A stretch of 64,000 nucleotides of DNA from Codonopsis lanceolata (lineage: Eukaryota > Streptophyta > Magnoliopsida > Asterales > Campanulaceae), in assembly GCA_013146195.2 (NCBI GenBank), contig CM028381.1, positions 56,603,546 to 56,667,545 on the forward strand. Reading direction: 5' to 3'. Each line of letters opens with the position of its first letter. The stretch's first letter is position 1. The notes beneath the pieces were generated by a model. That model was not told the origin of the DNA and searched no databases. It was given only the letters and a program-made list of their open reading frames with translations. Shown piece by piece: positions 34,095-45,874 of this stretch. Both the position numbers and the translations under genes were made by a program.

Positions 34095-35027
34095 AAGAAA
34101 ATTTTATCCTTTAAAATGCTTAGTGATATATTTATGTGTAATTGTTAATAAACCAATTATTCTTATTTTATCCTTTAAGATTTTTTATTCTCTTTATATT
34201 TAAATTTTTTAAATATAATAGATCTCAGACAATAAAATATAATATTTATCTTTAAACGATGTTTTTACTAAATACTTGAATTTATTTTATTAGATTTGAT
34301 AAAGTGAATTCTCAAATTATTAGATATGTATTTTTTTTCAAAAAAAAAACTTTTAAAAATTGTACAACAAAATAGAAAGTAAAACAAAATGATAGAAGCT
34401 CAATTTTCAACTCAGTGAAAAATTAAAAGGATTTGAATAATCTGGGGAGAGAGATCATTAGGGTTTCTTATCGAAGGTTAGGTGGATGAAATTTTGAAGT
34501 GTAGGATTAGACATCAAATGAAGGATTCTAAATGAAGGGTTGTATTTGTTTGACGGTGGATGTTGAATTTGGTTGGTGTTGAGGTGGTGTATTACTTATA
34601 TTAATATTAATAGCTTAAAAAGGACAACTTACATGGCATGGAGCTTAAGGGCAGAGGTGAGATTTTAATGAGCTGAGTTTTATATATAGTAGGCCTTTTA
34701 GTGATTTTCAATGGTGTGAATTTTTTTATTTCTTATTTTGGAAATTGTCATAAGAAAATAATAGGAGAAATTGTTAGTCGATATCTTTTCTCAAACATTT
34801 TTTCTCTCCAGTCCAGCGTTATTTTTTCAACCGCTAAACTCCTTTTTCAAAATATTGTTCCTAAAATGCCCAGATCGTCTTCTTCAACAGCTTCGCCCAA
34901 AGGAGGAAGAAGAAGGCTTACGACGTATAAGAAGTAAGAAGAAGACGTAGGACATTTAATCTGGTTCAATATGATTTTGCATCGTAGTGCATCAATTTTG
35001 CAGCATGATGCAAAATTGGATCATGTG

Positions 35028-35580
35028 CTCCCTCCATCCCGGATAAAGATTCCTACTTTTTATTTTGGGATGTCCCAACTAATGTTCCTAAAGACTTTTG
35101 GTGTTAAAATTTTCTACCATTTTTCCTAATATATCCCTTCATTAATACTCCCTCCGTCCCTAAATTATCGTCCTCCTTTCCTTTTTCGTCCGTCCCAAAA
35201 TAATTGTCCACTTTGAAACTTACCTTTTTAGAACATCACTTTTACCACTTTACCCTTACTTTTTCAATCTACTTTAATTATGGACCACATATGCATGGAC
35301 ATTAATGGAAACTACACATTAAACCAATATAAATAATCAAGTCAATTACTTTTTCTTAAACTGTGCGTCGGGTCAAGCAGGACAATTATTTAGGGACGGA
35401 GGGAGTACTATCATTATTGCAAATCCTAGAAAGAGAGTGAGTGTAATGGGTACATAATTGATGAGAAAGATAGTGTGTAATGGGTATTATTGTCACAACA
35501 TATTTTACAATTTATCATTAATTACATTTCTTAATTCTTGTGTTTTGTCCATTACAAACATTTATCCGGGACGAAGGGAG
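35028..35580. mobile_element. Stowaway-like MITE (outer), about 295 bp without its nested insert
   Basis: The left end is CTCCCTCCATCCCGGATAAA; the right end reads CTCCCTTCGTCCCGGATAAA on the other strand. This inverted pair is the Tc1/mariner-type Stowaway terminus. The right flank is TA; the left flank is TG, presumably a mutated TA. It is interrupted at 35,148 by a second MITE. Confidence 0.85.
35148..35405. mobile_element. Stowaway MITE (inner, nested), 258 bp with TA duplication
   Basis: The ends CTCCCTCCGTCCCTAAATTA and (other strand) CTCCCTCCGTCCCTAAATAA are near-perfect inverted repeats, flanked by TA on both sides (35,146-35,147 and 35,406-35,407). Confidence 0.92.
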
Positions 35581-36389
35581 TAATTAAAATTGATGTATTA
35601 CGGTGCATAAATTCGGTGCAACACGATGCAAAATTGGATCGAGTGATTTAAATTGATGCATCGCGGTATAAAAATTGATAAAGAGCGGTGCAAAATAGGA
35701 TTAAGTAATTAAACCGATGCATCATGGTGTAATAATTGATGCATTGTGGTGCAAAAATTGATACAACACGATACATTTGAGTGTGTAATTCGTAGCGTGC
35801 CTCAGGCTCATTAAAGGTATCGTTGTCTTTTCGCCATCAAAAGTGGCTTTTTCCGATATAAAAAAAGACAATGAACTGTAGCGATTGAAAACTTTGAGAA
35901 AGGGACTAGCCCGAATTTATCCCAAAATAATATCGTGACTGAATAATTTTGTTGAAATCTTTTGAATGAAATGTATTAAAGTCCTTATATTTATTTAGTC
36001 CATATGAAAATAGTAGCATGTCCAGATATTTTTTGTGTTTGTTTCTTTAATTTAATAATCTTATATAAATTATGTTGCAGAAAATGTTGCTTCCTGGCAG
36101 TATAATATTGGAGATTATAATAAATCATATGTATCAGCAACGGTACATATGGTGGTGAAAATGATGGTGTTGCAGCAATATAATGATCTTTTGGTTAATT
36201 TATTAGATAATTTAATCCAGTCAATGGTTGAAAGTAGAAATCCGTCATTTTTGAAGTTTTTTTTATGACGTGACATATTTTGCAAGGAAGAGCTATACAT
36301 GGCCCGACGCATGATGTTGTTAACACTAGAAATGAATGCATGATTTCTAACAATCATTGAGAAGGAATAACACAAGTTTGTTTGAAGAC

Positions 36390-36895
36390 ATTCATTATAT
36401 GGAGTTTTTGAATCGTATAAAGTGTTCAGGATCGCCCGACCATGAATTAAAACTTAAGATTAGTGTTCCGGTAATGTTGAGAAACATTGTCCATACTAAA
36501 GGGTTGTACAATGGAACAAAAATAATCATTACCAAGCTAGCTAGGGAATCACATTGTTAAAACAATTTTTTTGAATGAAAACAATGTTGAAGACAAAGTG
36601 TTTATACCAAAAATGTCATTGTCTTCGTCAAATGTGAGGCTGTCTTTCAAATTCCAGATAAGACAATTTACATCGGTAGTATCGTATGCCATGATAATTA
36701 ACAAAAGTCAAGATCAACTATTTCGCATTTAGGACTCTTTTTGAATAAACCAGTATCCAGGCATGGTCAGTTGTATGTCACAGTTTTTAGAGTAACAAAT
36801 CGTTCTTGGTTGAAGTTATTAATATCCGATGAAGATAGAAAACCAACAAATAAAACAACAAATATTGTGTATAAGAAAATTTTCCAAAATTTATA
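36390..36895 (+). pseudogene. Helitron helicase C-terminal remnant
   Basis: The frame opening near 36,396 reads FLNRIKCSGSPDHELKLKI then VPVMLRNIVHTKGLYNGTKI, the conserved C-terminal part of the plant Helitron Rep/helicase (PIF1-like). After a stop, further matches appear in order: VFIPKMSLSSS, FKFQIRQF, VVSYAMIINKSQ (motif VI region) and GQLYV-like residues near 36,765. Rep nuclease and most of the helicase are absent, and several stops make it dead. Confidence 0.85.
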
Positions 36896-37051
36896 ATATT
36901 ACCAATAAAATGAAGTATTTCTATTTAAGTAGTTACCTCAAATATTACTTTTCTTAATTTATTATTTTGATTTGTTTTTTTTCGTTTTGCTTGAATATTA
37001 TTTAATTTTAAAAATAATATCCATGTGTTTAACGCACGGGTGTAAAACTAG

Positions 37052-37735
37052 TTTAAAATATTTGGGGATTTTGATTGAATAAAAGAGATTTGGGGAAAAA
37101 GATTTGCCTAATCCCACCGAAGAAGAAGAAGAGACTACAATAAGATCTATGTTTGCTGGTCAATGTTTCAAACTAGCTCCTTGTAAAAACTATTTTTAAA
37201 AGTAAAAACTCTTAACATTTTCAAGGGTATTTTAGTCTTTTTAATGATTTTTGTCAAACATGACGGAAATAAATGACTTAAGTGGCTTTATTGGAGGTCT
37301 AAACCTAGTGATTAAAGTGAGGAAAAAAATAGTGTGAGCTTAATCAATAATTCGTCGAAATATGGTTGTCAAATTAATATTTAAACCTTATATATATATA
37401 TATATATATATATAAGGGAATCGTAGGTAACATATTCAATGGAGATTATAATGTAAAATACTATAAAGGAGTAGTAGGCCACAATCAATGTTGAGGACCA
37501 AATCCTTCAACCGAAGCATTTGAAAAAGGAGTAGGTCTTTTGTGAGAGTGCCTAACGAATCCTAATTCATAAAACAGAGTTTTACTCTCTTTAGCCCATC
37601 AACACGGTGTGTAAGATTAAGGAGATCCGTCTTACAGATATACCCGCAAGACATTCTTTTCTAAGTTTTTGACATGTAAAAGATGTGTTCCGTTGTTTTG
37701 GTTGTTTTGGGGTGAAAACATTCTCTTGGCAGCTT
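37052..37735. repeat. 0.7-kb direct duplication, copy 2
   Basis: It begins TTTAAAATATTTGGGGATTT immediately after the Helitron CTAG end, and ends TTCTCTTGGCAGCTT. Relative to copy 1 it has (TA)15 (37,389-37,418) instead of (TA)48 and a small GTTGTTTTG expansion near 37,697. Confidence 0.9.
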
Positions 37736-38040
37736 CCACAGTTTGTGAGCAAATCAGGTTTACCTTGGAGGGGGTAAGAAAAAAATATTTTTGGAGGGAG
37801 AAAATTAAGGCTCCAAATTTTCTTCCTCAAACGAGAGTGGTTGCTTACATGATTTCGAGTGGAGTCAAATACTAGAGCCAACGGGGATGTGCATTGATTC
37901 AACATTCCACGGCACGGGAGGTGAAATAATCTCTTAGCTTCTCAATTGTTAGTTTGAGATCACCCACTAACAAGTCCTTTTCTCTGGATTCCTCGGCCAA
38001 AATCCCTTTCCCCAGACCAGACCCAACCTTTTGCCTTGAC
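37736..38040. other. Non-coding stretch before the copia element
   Basis: No gene is recognised; a short frame ending MISSGVKY runs out at 37,875 and has no known domain. Confidence 0.4.
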
Positions 38041-38041
38041 C

Positions 38042-38345
38042 TGAAGGAATTCCTGCAGCAAATCTCGGCAAATCTCGGGAGGAATTCATGCCGTAAATCT
38101 CAGACAATCTCGGTAGTGATGCCGTAAATCTCATACAATCTTGGTAGTGATTTTAGGAGATTTATTGAGTCCATTTCATTCACATATTTTCCATACTTTG
38201 TGAATATCCTTTCCTTGTATAGACATTAGGAAAATTATATATACTTACCTCCTTTTGTAACACATTATGTACATAATAATATTACAGAATTGTTCTTCTC
38301 TTTTGCTCTCATTTTATCATCTTTTCTTTTGCTCTCATTCTATCA
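38042..38345 (+). repeat. 5' LTR of the copia element (304 bp)
   Basis: It starts TGAAGGAATTCCTGC and ends CATTCTATCA. A CTCGGTAGTGATGCCGTAAA-type unit is repeated inside. It has about 50 bp near 38,230-38,280 (AAATTATATATACTTACC region) that the 3' LTR lacks or has altered. Confidence 0.92.
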
Positions 38346-38357
38346 TGGTATCAGAGC
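38346..38357 (+). other. Primer-binding site complementary to initiator tRNA-Met
   Basis: TGGTATCAGAGC follows the LTR directly, the standard plant copia primer site. Confidence 0.95.
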
Positions 38358-38401
38358 GGGTTACGCTCTAAGCTTCCGCATTACTCCAAACAATAATAAC
38401 C

Positions 38402-39535
38402 ATGACAGAAGACAACACCAAGAAGGGAGAGACGTCTGCCGGTGGAGGAGCGATTGATGTAATGTCGCCCTATTTTATCTCGGCATCGGATAATCCCAAC
38501 ACAGTGTTCGTGAGCGACCTTCTTCGAGATGGGAATTTTGGATGAAATGGGTGGATGCAATGCCCTGTTTGCGAAAAATAAGTACGGGTTCGTTAACGGA
38601 ACCATCCCAGTCCCGAATGAAGGTGCAGCGGACATGTTACTTTGGAAACGTTGTAACGCCATGGTAAAAGGATGAGTCCACAACGCCATGGAGAAAGAGA
38701 TGAGAAATAGTGTCAAGCATGCCAATACCGCGCAAGAAATCTGGAAAGACCTACGAGAACGCTTTGGTAACGAAAGCGCCCCTAGGGCCTACGAGTTGAA
38801 GCGCCAAATAAGCATGACGAGACAAGAAAAGCTTTCAGTCTCAGCCTACTACACCAAACTGAAAGCTTTGTGGGACGAAATACAATCTATTACACCTATT
38901 CCGAGATGTAAATGTGGAGGATGCACTTGTGATGTTCCGAAGCAACTAACCGAAATGAAAGAAAAGGAGCGACTGTATGAGTTTTTGATGGGCTTAGATG
39001 CGAGTTTTGGGACTATAAAAACCCAGATCCTGAGCATGAAGCCTGCAATAAACCTGGGAGCCGCATATCACTTGGTGTCGGAAGACGAGAGGCAGAAGCA
39101 AATCGCCACCGCCGGGAAGATTGAAGTAGAGGCCGCTTTTCGTGCACACAAGAAGAACTGCGATCTGGAAAGGATGAAGGCAAAGGAACACAAAAGGAAA
39201 AACCCAAGCGCACACATTTTGGAAAGTTCTATCATACCATTGAAAACTGCAATGAAATCGTGGGTTATCCGGAGGGACGAAAGAAAGAGGGAGTCAAGCC
39301 GAAAGGATCTGGAAAAGCAAACTTAGCAGCAGGAAGAAACAGTCCAATCTCTGGACTTTCAGACGAGCAATACCAGCAGCTAGTTCAGTTCTTCTTGGAC
39401 AAGTCAAACAGCGAGCAATCAAGGCCCCCTGCCGCGAACATGGCTGGTACGATGAATGGTGCATTTTCTTGGATAATAGATTCGGGAGCAAGTGAACATA
39501 TCACCTGCAATGATAAAATTCTCGAAAATCGTTAA
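38402..39535 (+). pseudogene. Copia gag and protease region, broken
   Basis: Gag opens at the ATG at 38,402 (MTEDNTKKGE) but meets a stop after DGNFG near 38,540 and changes frame. A long intact stretch follows from 38,688 (QEIWKDLRERF, LKALWDEIQSI, YEFLMGLDASFGTIKTQIL), typical of the plant copia gag domain. The zinc knuckle near 39,210 has lost its first two cysteines (THFGKFYHTIENC). Further on, SWIIDSGASEHIT at 39,468-39,506 carries the aspartic protease motif DSGA; a stop follows after ENR at 39,535. Gag normally packages the element RNA and the protease cuts the polyprotein. Confidence 0.88.
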
Positions 39536-40709
39536 GCCGAATTTGTTTTGCTACCAAAATTCCAAATGGTGAGACGGTACCGGTAAAAGGCATTGGTGAC
39601 ACCAAACTCCCGAATGGACTTAAAATTCATCATGTTTTAAATATGCCCGATTTTAAATGTAACTTGTTGTCTGTTAGTCGATTGACTAAAGATCTAAACC
39701 GTGCTCTAACTTTCTTCCCGGACTTCTGTGTGATACAGGACTTAGCTTCGAGGACTCTGATTGGGATGGGTAAGCGTAGCGATGGTCTCTATCATTTGGA
39801 ACCGTAGCAAAGGAAGGAAGAGCTATGACAACAGTAGTTGATCAACGGGTATGGCACAAACGGTTGGGTCACGCTCGCTTTTAAATTCAAGATTTAAGAA
39901 TATTTGTAGTAATAATTTTGGAAAGGAGGAGGAACATTGTGATTCTTGCTTAAAGGCAAAGATGACGAGGCTTCCATTCCCAAATAGTAGTATTCAAACA
40001 TCTTCCTGTTTTGAACTTATTCATTGTGATATTTGGGGTGGTTATAAAACTCCGTCTCTTTCTGGGGCTCATTATTTTTTAACTATTGTGGATGATTTTA
40101 GTAGGGGTGTTTGGGTTTATTTGATGAAACATAAGCATGAAGTGCATGATCTTCTCATTATGTTTTGCAAAATGGTTGATACACAATTTGAAAAGAGAGT
40201 TAAAAGAATTAGAAGTGATAATGGGGGAATTTCAGTCACAAGAAATGACTGCTCACTATACTTCTAATGGTATTATTCTCGAGACATCTTGCACTGACAC
40301 GCCGCAGCAAAATGGAGTTGTCGAAAGGAAACACCGCCATATCCTAGAAATAGCTAGAGCCCTTCTTTTTGAAGCGGGTTTGCCAAAAAAATTATGGGGA
40401 GAGTGTGTCTTGACGGCAACCTACATCATAAACCGATTACCCTCAAAAGTCATAAACAATAAAACCCCATTTGAAATTATATTTCAAAAGAAACCTAAGT
40501 TTGATCATCTCCGAGTCTTTGGCTGCCTTGTTTATGCAAAGGATAATAAGAAAGGGGGAGATAAATTCGATCAAAGGGGCAGGCCTTGTGTCTTTATAGG
40601 GTACCCTTTTTCTCAAAAGGGGTATCGAGTTTTTGATCTCGAGTCCAAAAAGGTGTACACTTCTCGTGATGTCCGATTTTTTGAAAATAGTTTTCCTTCA
40701 AGGAAATGA
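39536..40709 (+). pseudogene. Copia integrase, broken
   Basis: The GAG-pre-integrase region (VWHKRLGHAR near 39,850; CDSCLKAKMTRLPF near 39,938) is followed by the core. The three catalytic residues can be read: Asp in LIHCDIWGG (40,016), Asp in RSDNGG (40,210) and Glu in QQNGVVERKH (about 40,310). A frameshift near 40,235 separates the second Asp from the Glu. The C-terminal part is intact (VFGCLVYAKD, GYPFSQKGYRVFDLESKKVY) to 40,709. It would join cDNA to the host chromosome. Confidence 0.9.
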
Positions 40710-41757
40710 ATCAAGTTAAAACACCAGGGACATTGGGCCGCACAATGGGTAACATGGAAGGAGAAGAAATGCTTGAATTTGAAATGAGTAATCTTGGATC
40801 AAATCTGGAAGAAACAGTTGGGTCAGATCAAGAAGGAGCAGCCAATCCCATTGAAATTGAGTCTGATGGACTGGACAACGAACCACCAGCAACCCAAGGA
40901 TCCGAACAATCCATTGTTGAAGCCCAACGAAGAAGTACTCGTATTCGACATCAGCCCAAGCATCTTGAAAATTATGTGGTTGAGCTACCGAATTCCATTG
41001 ACCATGCGCAGCCCATTCCAAGCTCAGAGGCCTCGACGGTATATCCTATATCTAACTTTGTCTCTTATAAAAAAATTTTTCTCCTGCTCATAAAGCCTTT
41101 CTTGCGGCCATCACTTCCCATGATGAGCCAAAATATTATTACCAGGCAGTCAAACACCAACATTGGCGCGATGCTATGAAATTGGAAATTGATGCTTTAG
41201 AAGCAAACGAGACCTGGACACTTGAATCACTACCAGAAGGAAAGAAGGCAATGGATTCAAAATGGGTGTACAAAATTAAGTATAAGCCGAACGGAGAGAT
41301 CGAACGATAGAAGGCTCGATTGGTAGCAAAGGGCTTTACACAAGTTGAAGGAATAGATTTTCATGAGACTTTTGCACCCGTAGCAAAGTTGGTCACAGTG
41401 CGCAGTCTCCTTGCAGTAGCAATCAAGAAGAATTGGTACATTCATCAACTTGACGTAAATAATGCCTTCCTTCATGGCGATTTAGTTGAAGATGTCTACA
41501 TGAAAATCCTTCAGGGCTTCACAAAGAAAGGAGAAACGAGGGTTTGTCGACTTAGAAAGTCATTATATGGGCTTCGACAGGCTTCAAGAAATTGGTACCA
41601 CAAGTTCACCAATGCCCTCATTGCTATCGGTTTTCGGCAATCTCGTGATGATCATTCGTTGTTTGTCTTCAAAAATGATACAACTTATGTTGCAGCACTC
41701 ATATACGTTGATGATGTAATTCTCGTCGGCAATAATGACTCTCAGATTGCTTCGTGA
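40706..41757 (+). pseudogene. Copia linker and reverse transcriptase, broken
   Basis: An acidic linker (40,706-41,040) with a typical RRSTRIRHQPKHLENYV stretch leads to the reverse transcriptase: ALEANETWTLESLPEGKKA (41,193), KWVYKIKYKPNGEIER with a TAG stop at about 41,308, LVAKGFTQVEGIDFHETFAP (41,320), QLDVNNAFLHGDL and LRKSLYGLRQASRNWY. The active site YVDDV is at 41,705-41,719. The frame ends at a stop at 41,755-41,757. Confidence 0.92.
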
Positions 41758-42630
41758 AAAGCACTTGGATAACCCTTGTTTAGCATCAAAGATTTGGGAC
41801 CCTTAAAGTACTTCCCGGCATGAAGTGGCACCTCACCCGAAGGAATGGTTCTCAGTCAACGCAAATATACGTTAGATATACTTGAGGAGAGTGGTCTACT
41901 AGGAGGGCGGCCAAGTAACTTTCCCATGGAACAAAACCTGAAGTTCAGTCCGAATGATGACAGTCCACAAATTGACGAGCTGCAATATCGACGCTTGATA
42001 GGTCTGCCACTTTACTTAATCTGGCCACAAGACCGACATTCGGCTTGCGTTAATAAACTAAGTCAATTTCTCGCCTCGCCGCACACATTGGAGTGCTGCT
42101 ATGCGAATATTGAGGTTTTTGAAGGCACTACGGGCAAGGTATTTTTCTCCCCGCGAATGGAGAAATGACCTCGATGCATTTGTGACTCGACCGAGCGTGT
42201 CCTCTAACGCCGCTTGGCCGTGTACAGTGACTTCATATCACCGGGAGGGCACCCATTTCATGGCGAACCAAAGGCCTGTGGTATCTCGCCGATACCAAGC
42301 GAGTTCGGCCATGGCAACCACGCTTAGCGAAATTATTTGGTTACGTTGGTTACTGATCTCGAGGCACCTCGCCGAAAGAGACACCTTTACATTGGACAAC
42401 CAAGCTGCATGTCACATTGCGAATAATCCGGTTTTTCATGAACGGACCAAGCATGTCGAGATGGATTGCTATTTTGTGCGAGAACGGGTGGAGTCTCATG
42501 ACATTCTTCCATGCAAAATCTCGACTGCCAATCAGATAGCCGATTTGTTCACCAAACTACTTGGAGCTCAAGCTTCAGCGATTTTTAGTGGGCAAGTTGG
42601 GCATTCGAAAACTTCACGCGCCAATTTGAG
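41758..42630 (+). pseudogene. Copia RNase H and pol C-terminus, broken
   Basis: After frame changes the end of RT (LPLYLIWPQDRHSACV near 42,005) and the RNase H part are visible. SRRYQASSAMATTLSEIIWL (42,283), LDNQAACHIANNPVFHERTK (about 42,390) and MDCYFVRERV give the usual copia C-terminus, followed by TANQIADLFTK near 42,530. It would remove RNA from the hybrid during cDNA synthesis. Confidence 0.9.
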
Positions 42631-42636
42631 GGGGAG
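42628..42636 (+). other. Polypurine tract of the copia element
   Basis: GAGGGGGAG lies directly before the TG of the 3' LTR. Confidence 0.92.
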
Positions 42637-42874
42637 TGAAGGAATTCCTAAAGAAATCTCTAAGAAATCTCGGTAGTGATGCCGTAAATCTCAGACAATC
42701 TTGGTGGTGATTTTAGGAGATTTATTGAGTCCATTTCATTCACATATTTTCCATACCTTGTGCATATCCTTTCCTTGCATAGACATTAGGACATTATGCG
42801 CAAAATGATATTACAGAATCATTCTTTTCTTTTGCTCTCATTCTATCATCTTTTCTTTTGCTCTCATTTTATCA
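42637..42874 (+). repeat. 3' LTR of the copia element (238 bp)
   Basis: It starts TGAAGGAATTCCTAAAG and ends CTCATTTTATCA. It is 66 bp shorter than the 5' LTR, with a missing repeat unit and a contracted AT-rich part. Confidence 0.92.
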
Positions 42875-44134
42875 TTTGACGTAGGCGCCGACTTAACCGA
42901 TTAGACGACAACTAAGAAACTCACAACGATGAAAAGACGTCTAACACGTAGGGGGCGAGTTTTATTGAAATAAAGGTAAGAAACAAATAAATGAATAATA
43001 CGACCATATCACTTTTCATGGACATGGAGGCTGGAGTACTAATACGTATTACGTGATGCATTAATAAAAATCATTATTGCATTAAAATGATTTTTCTATA
43101 GTTCTTAACTAATCGTTCTCTTTAACTTATTATGTTGTTTTTATAAAAATATTGATTGTATTATAAATACTGATATAATATTTGGATTTTTTTAATACTC
43201 TTGTACATGTCATCATAATTAAAATATGTTGAAAATGTAAGAATAAAATGGTAAAAATATTTTTCTATGAAATTTTTTTAAAAAATGAACAATTACTCCC
43301 TCTGTTTGGGCAAAAATTAAGAGTTCCCGTTTAAAAGTTAATTTTTTTAATAAAATCAAACTTTTAGTAGTTCTTTAATAATAAAATGATATTTTTATAT
43401 ATTAATTTTTGAAAGTAAAATATCATAAAATAAAATACTTCAATAAACTATTTACCCGAATCGGATAGAATTTTGAAATGGATAAAAAAAAAAAAGAAAG
43501 GGGTATGATTATTTACAAAGCGATAAATCGCCTTTTTAACTACTTTTGACACTTGGTATTCCACTATTGAATACTTTATTAAAGTTTATATCTTGAAGGA
43601 TAAAGGTCAAAAAGAAAAGTCAAAATATGGGATGACGTGGCTATTGAGTTCGATTAACAGAGATGCTCCACCACCCATTTGTGCACAACGTCACCGCCCA
43701 AATGACTGGACCTTGATCACCGGTTAAAAGTCGCAAGGAAACAATTAAGGCGACGGACTTTATAGCAAACCCAACGGTTGGTTCTTCGGTACTTCCACAA
43801 ATCTAATTCAAATCATCCCTCTCGATGATTGATTTTTAAAAAAATCTAACCAAAATCAATCGATGATTTTAGAAAAAAAATCATTTCATGAACTCGAAAG
43901 ACTCCAAATTTAATGTTATTTTTTTATGTGACATGATTTGAGTGGTTGACATTTTATTTTCTCTCGTTATCTTTCTTGATCAATTTTTAACCAAATTTTT
44001 TTTGAGGAGCCCATCGTTTTTTAGTGTGAATCTCTTTTGATAATAAATTGTTGAATTATAATTGAGCTACGATATTACTTAGATATGCATGATATTACTA
44101 CGAGCAGTGTTAGTGTTGTTAGATCAAATCTACT

Positions 44135-44640
44135 AAAAATTTTACACCGTTATATCAAATATGATATTTTTTAAATAATGATGTAGACATTCCAAATCAC
44201 CACCAATTTAATCATTCAACGACTCTAACACTAAAGCTCGTATTAATATCACAAGCTCTAGCTCGTAATATTATTTGTCATTATAATTAGGTCTGATAAT
44301 TACAATTCAAAACCATTAACTCACCAAATCCGATCTGAAAATTCCGACCTAACCCAACCTCGCTAACATTTTTGATCAAATATTAATGGATTAAGTCGGG
44401 TTTAAACGGGTCAAATCTGTTACCAATTTGACCCAATTGTTTTACTATATAAATGTATGATTTTTTTGAAAAAAAAACGTGTTAAGACGGATTAACCTGT
44501 TTTAACTCGAATCATTACAACACGACTCATATAAACCCGTTTGATATTTGGGTTATATTGGGTTTCAATCTATTAAGTATGTTATCTGTCCCAATCCGAT
44601 TCAACCCACTAAATTATCAAACCTAATTACAACCATGTAT
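44135..44640 (-). repeat. Dispersed repeat related to 23,760-24,000
   Basis: On the minus strand the sequence CAAATAATATTACGAGCTAG...GAGTCGTTGAATGATTAA (44,277-44,206) matches 23,923-23,990 on the plus strand. Both copies adjoin CAACCC/GGGTTG-rich stretches. It has no coding content; the family is unknown to me. Confidence 0.55.
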
Positions 44641-44852
44641 TTTGGAAGGGCTTGAAGTTGTAAAGGGATTCCATTTGCCAAAGTCATAATCTAGCTCGTG
44701 ATAAATACCAGAAAGTTACAGAAATAGTAAGGTTGGAAATGGATATGAATCCTTATCCTCAAATAATATAGGGGTTGATGATGAATCAGTCAAGATCATT
44801 CTTTTCTTCATGTTGTGCGGACTAAAATTTCACAGTTGCATACACATATAAT

Positions 44853-45205
44853 TGTTAAAAATATGTCAAGAATCCTTTTAGGATTAGGATTGATAATTGG
44901 GTACAAGTTTAGAAGTTTGTTAATCTTATAGTTATGGATGGTGTATGTTTACATACCTATATAAAGCCATGTACATGCCGCATAGAAGGGCAAGCTCCGA
45001 AGACACTTTTGTGATACAAAATGGATACGGAAGACAACAATACAAATTGGTAGTCGAGGGTCTCGAGGTCTTGACGTTGTTAGACAAAATAATGTGGGGT
45101 TATTTTGAGTTGTGAGAGGTGTGGTATCCTATGCGAATTGAGATCGTATCAATCCTTGTAACCCTTATCCTAGCCTCCTAGGTAGGATGAGTATATTGAA
45201 AACTC
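44853..45205 (+). mobile_element. Possible copia-type LTR fragment
   Basis: It begins TGTTAAAAATATGTC and runs through AGGATTAGGATTG and CTATATAAAGCCATGTAC (TATA-like, about 44,959) to CTTGTAACCC. This succession is typical of plant copia LTRs. No right end or duplication was found. Confidence 0.35.
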
Positions 45206-45780
45206 TCTATTGTGATTACTCATCATTTATAATGAAGTTGTTGTTTCTTACCTTAGAGTGGATTAAACCAAGTAAAATCCTTTGTTCCTTATTGCTTTAT
45301 TTCGTTATATTTTCTATTATATATCCATTATTCGTCCAAATGCTTAGTGATATTATTTTCAATCGATTCACTTCCGCATTAAAAATAAAAACTTGGAATT
45401 CTTAATCTAAAAATATCACCGTTTTCATAATAATAATGAAAGTGATTTTCTATTAACAATCCAAAAGTTAAACACATGTTTATTTTATCTGTACGGCTAC
45501 ATCACGTATATTATACCGTGAAGTGTTCTTAATTAAAGTAGAACCAATATACGAGTTTGAATTCGTAAATCATTTGTAACTTATATATTTACGAATCAAT
45601 CTGGACTATCAATTATATTTAACACAATTTAATCAGGATCGATAATTATATCTTCAGCTCTTTTATAATATAAATGTTAAGAGTAACTTTTACATGTGAA
45701 AGAAATATTTCATCCGTTATTCTTGTTTAACTCGACATATGTTAACTGCTAAAAAATAAGTACAACGCCATTAAAAAGTC

Positions 45781-45874
45781 GGGGGACGGGGGGTGGGGGG
45801 CTTGAAAAAAATACTGTAATAACTACTGACGTGCACATTACTAGCCGTACCGAATTCGGGGTGGGGGTGTGGGG
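45781..45874 (+). other. Two G-rich clusters with quadruplex potential
   Basis: GGGGGACGGGGGGTGGGGGG (45,781-45,800) and GGGGTGGGGGTGTGGGG (45,858-45,874) stand 58 bp apart in otherwise AT-rich DNA. Long runs could be split to give four G-tracts. Confidence 0.6.

Larger units (their letters stand above)
34950..35805 (+). repeat. Minisatellite of TTGATGCATC...GGTGCAAAA units, interrupted by MITEs
   Basis: Degenerate units built around TTGATGCATCGCGGT and GCGGTGCAAAATAGGA occur at 34,968-35,027 and again from 35,582 to about 35,785 (period roughly 65-70 bp), separated by a MITE insertion. Confidence 0.65.
34095..37051 (+). mobile_element. Helitron relic (3' end defined, 5' end uncertain)
   Basis: The right end is a typical Helitron terminus: an imperfect hairpin (CATGTG/CACGGG arms around 37,022-37,040), then GTGTAAAACTAG at 37,051 followed by T. 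A PIF1-type helicase C-terminal remnant lies 150 bp upstream on the same strand. The left end was not identified; I place it provisionally where the flanking duplication stops. Inside are a minisatellite and two nested Stowaway MITEs. Helitrons move by rolling-circle replication and make no target duplication. Confidence 0.65.
38042..42874 (+). mobile_element. Ty1/copia LTR retrotransposon, nearly full length, inactivated
   Basis: The 5' LTR is 38,042-38,345, the primer-binding site 38,346-38,357, the 3' LTR 42,637-42,874. Gag, protease, integrase, reverse transcriptase and RNase H remnants follow in copia order. TTGAC lies on both sides (38,036-38,040 and 42,875-42,879), with one extra C before the 5' LTR, consistent with a 5-bp duplication. 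Stops and frameshifts in every domain and differing LTRs mark an old copy. Confidence 0.93.

Noticed and set aside
43297..43500. Stowaway MITE beginning CTCCCTCTGTTTGGGC
   Set aside because: Only one end is recognisable; no inverted partner was found within 600 bp.
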